DNA from: Planctomycetaceae bacterium
GTDB lineage: Bacteria > Planctomycetota > Phycisphaerae > UBA1845 > UTPLA1
Length of the DNA: 48,826 bases
Direction of reading: 5' to 3'
Assembly: GCA_011525745.1 (NCBI GenBank)
Contig: WYBU01000075.1
Location: forward strand, 1 to 48,826
Positions 48,190 through 48,826 of this stretch are shown here, in pieces. The notes beneath the pieces were generated by a model, which was not told the origin of the DNA, did no database searches, and saw only the letters and a list, made by a program, of their open reading frames with translations. Positions within the stretch are counted from its first letter, which is position 1. The number at the start of each line of letters is the position of its first letter. The position numbers were made by a program, and so were the translations under genes.

Positions 48190-48483
48190 CTACCTGGCAC
48201 GCGACTTGGGAATCAAGCGAAGCGCCGCCTCAATAGCAGCAAATATCTCCTCATCACTTCCTATCAACTGGTGAGTTGAGGCGGTCAGTCCGAGTGCATC
48301 TAACATCTTGGCATACCCCCGCATTATCCCACTGTTATCTGTTGCCGGCGATTCAAAGGTCAGCACGGTATCCAAATTCGCATTAGTGTTGATCGTTGCC
48401 ACAAACGCGCACGGCCTTACGCCGTGGCGCTCAGCTAGCTCATTGATTTTCGTCAGTATCGCTACACTGTTGTTATCCAGCAT
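48190..48483 (-). CDS. Small uncharacterised protein
   Basis: 97 residues from the ATG at 48483. The frame stays open and protein-like further upstream (LNLGKHDELMLDNNS), so translation may begin earlier at a GTG or TTG before 48617, where the preceding gene ends. MLDNNSVAILTKINELAERH, CAFVATINTN and DEEIFAAIEAALRLI suggest a small alpha/beta protein. The DNA is clearly poorer in GC than the backbone. No family recognised. Confidence 0.6.
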   Translation of the reverse strand: MLDNNSVAILTKINELAERHGVRPCAFVATINTNANLDTVLTFESPATDNSGIMRGYAKMLDALGLTASTHQLIGSDEEIFAAIEAALRLIPKSRAR

Positions 48484-48614
48484 TAGCTCATCATGCTTGC
48501 CTAAGTTTAGATTGCCACGCGTGCAGTGTACTACCACTAGGTTAACGCTCAGTAAATATGCGGAGGCGGATTTGACGGTCAAGACGCGCTGCACAGACAA
48601 TAAGCAGGAAGTTG

Positions 48615-48826
48615 CTACTCCAACTTGAGATTTCGCATCACAACTTCTACGTTGCCTTGGTACCATTCAGCGACCTGAGCGACTATCTCTCTAGTGGGTC
48701 TTTCTCCTTCGCCAGAGACAACAATCTCGCCAAATGCAGCCTCGTTGGACTTCTCAAAGTCTTTGTACAGATTAAGCGTTTTCGTCGCATACGCATTGTA
48801 ATAGGCGTCATAACGACTTGGCTTAA
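48615..48826 (-). CDS. C-terminal end of an uncharacterised protein, cut by the window edge
   Basis: About 69 codons open from the right edge to a TAG at 48615-48617. The visible end contains SRYDAYYNAYATKTLNLYKD, then a segment with GEIVVSGEGERPTREIV and a final VVMRNLKLE. It is protein-like, AT-richer than the rest and in the same direction as the next gene, so the two may form a pair. The family cannot be told from the fragment. Confidence 0.6.
   Translation of the reverse strand, partial: KPSRYDAYYNAYATKTLNLYKDFEKSNEAAFGEIVVSGEGERPTREIVAQVAEWYQGNVEVVMRNLKLE

Overview
The window looks like most of an integrated, plasmid-like mobile element in a GC-rich planctomycete-type bacterium. Host evidence: an ECF-family sigma factor in an operon with a membrane-anchored Ser/Thr kinase (42959-46123), and a secreted laminin-B/Ig-like/dockerin-like protein (28768-30384), both typical of Planctomycetota. 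Mobility evidence: a 42-nt 3' fragment of a tRNA-Gly(CCC) gene at 188-229 marks the left junction, and a tyrosine recombinase lies near the right side (46233-47201). Between them are an iteron-type replication region with an initiator-like gene, ParA plus a small partner, a MobF-type relaxase-helicase, an orphan methyltransferase, a giant methyltransferase-helicase and two toxin-antitoxin pairs. No coupling protein or type IV secretion genes are seen, so the element is best read as mobilizable. The intact tRNA and the right junction lie outside the window.

Layout. 1-187 is probably host flank. 507-22135 is a defence island with two divergent transcription units. The leftward unit (18328 down to 1802) runs XRE repressor, ImmA/IrrE protease, SNF2-type helicase with a DUF3883-like tail, DUF1016 nuclease, a second PD-(D/E)XK-like nuclease, DUF1156 DNA methyltransferase, HEPN-DUF499 ATPase, a third PD-(D/E)XK-like protein and an MfnB-like TIM-barrel enzyme. 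Five junctions in its first part are 4-bp stop/start overlaps or very short gaps. The helicase/methylase/ATPase core resembles the systems catalogued as Hma and is related in parts to class 1 DISARM; the nucleases and the MfnB homologue are additions. The rightward unit (18491-22135) is a type III CBASS: TRIP13-like ATPase, a small acidic-tailed protein, a HORMA protein, a CD-NTase and a DUF6602-like nuclease as presumed effector. The repressor/protease pair sits exactly between the two units, next to a promoter that overlaps a palindrome, so it could control both.

22151-28723 holds the methyltransferase-helicase and three small genes, two of them paralogous Cro/XRE-type regulators. 28768-30384 is the secreted cargo protein. 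30385-33686 is the replication, partition and stability module. 33854-38447 carries small uncharacterised genes, an orphan methyltransferase and two 96%-identical 180-bp direct repeats. 38508-42040 is the mobilization region. 42531-47956 carries a small Cys-rich secreted protein, the kinase/sigma pair, the integrase and VapBC. The last 700 bases are visibly poorer in GC and hold one small gene and the end of another.

The most unusual items are the MfnB-like enzyme inside a restriction-type operon with the expected Schiff-base lysine replaced by glutamate, the DUF6602-type effector in a HORMA/TRIP13 CBASS, three tandem 21-residue repeats inside the DUF1156 methyltransferase, the duplicated 180-bp structured element, and a 13-bp palindrome present three times exactly. 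All function assignments come from reading motifs; no database search was possible.
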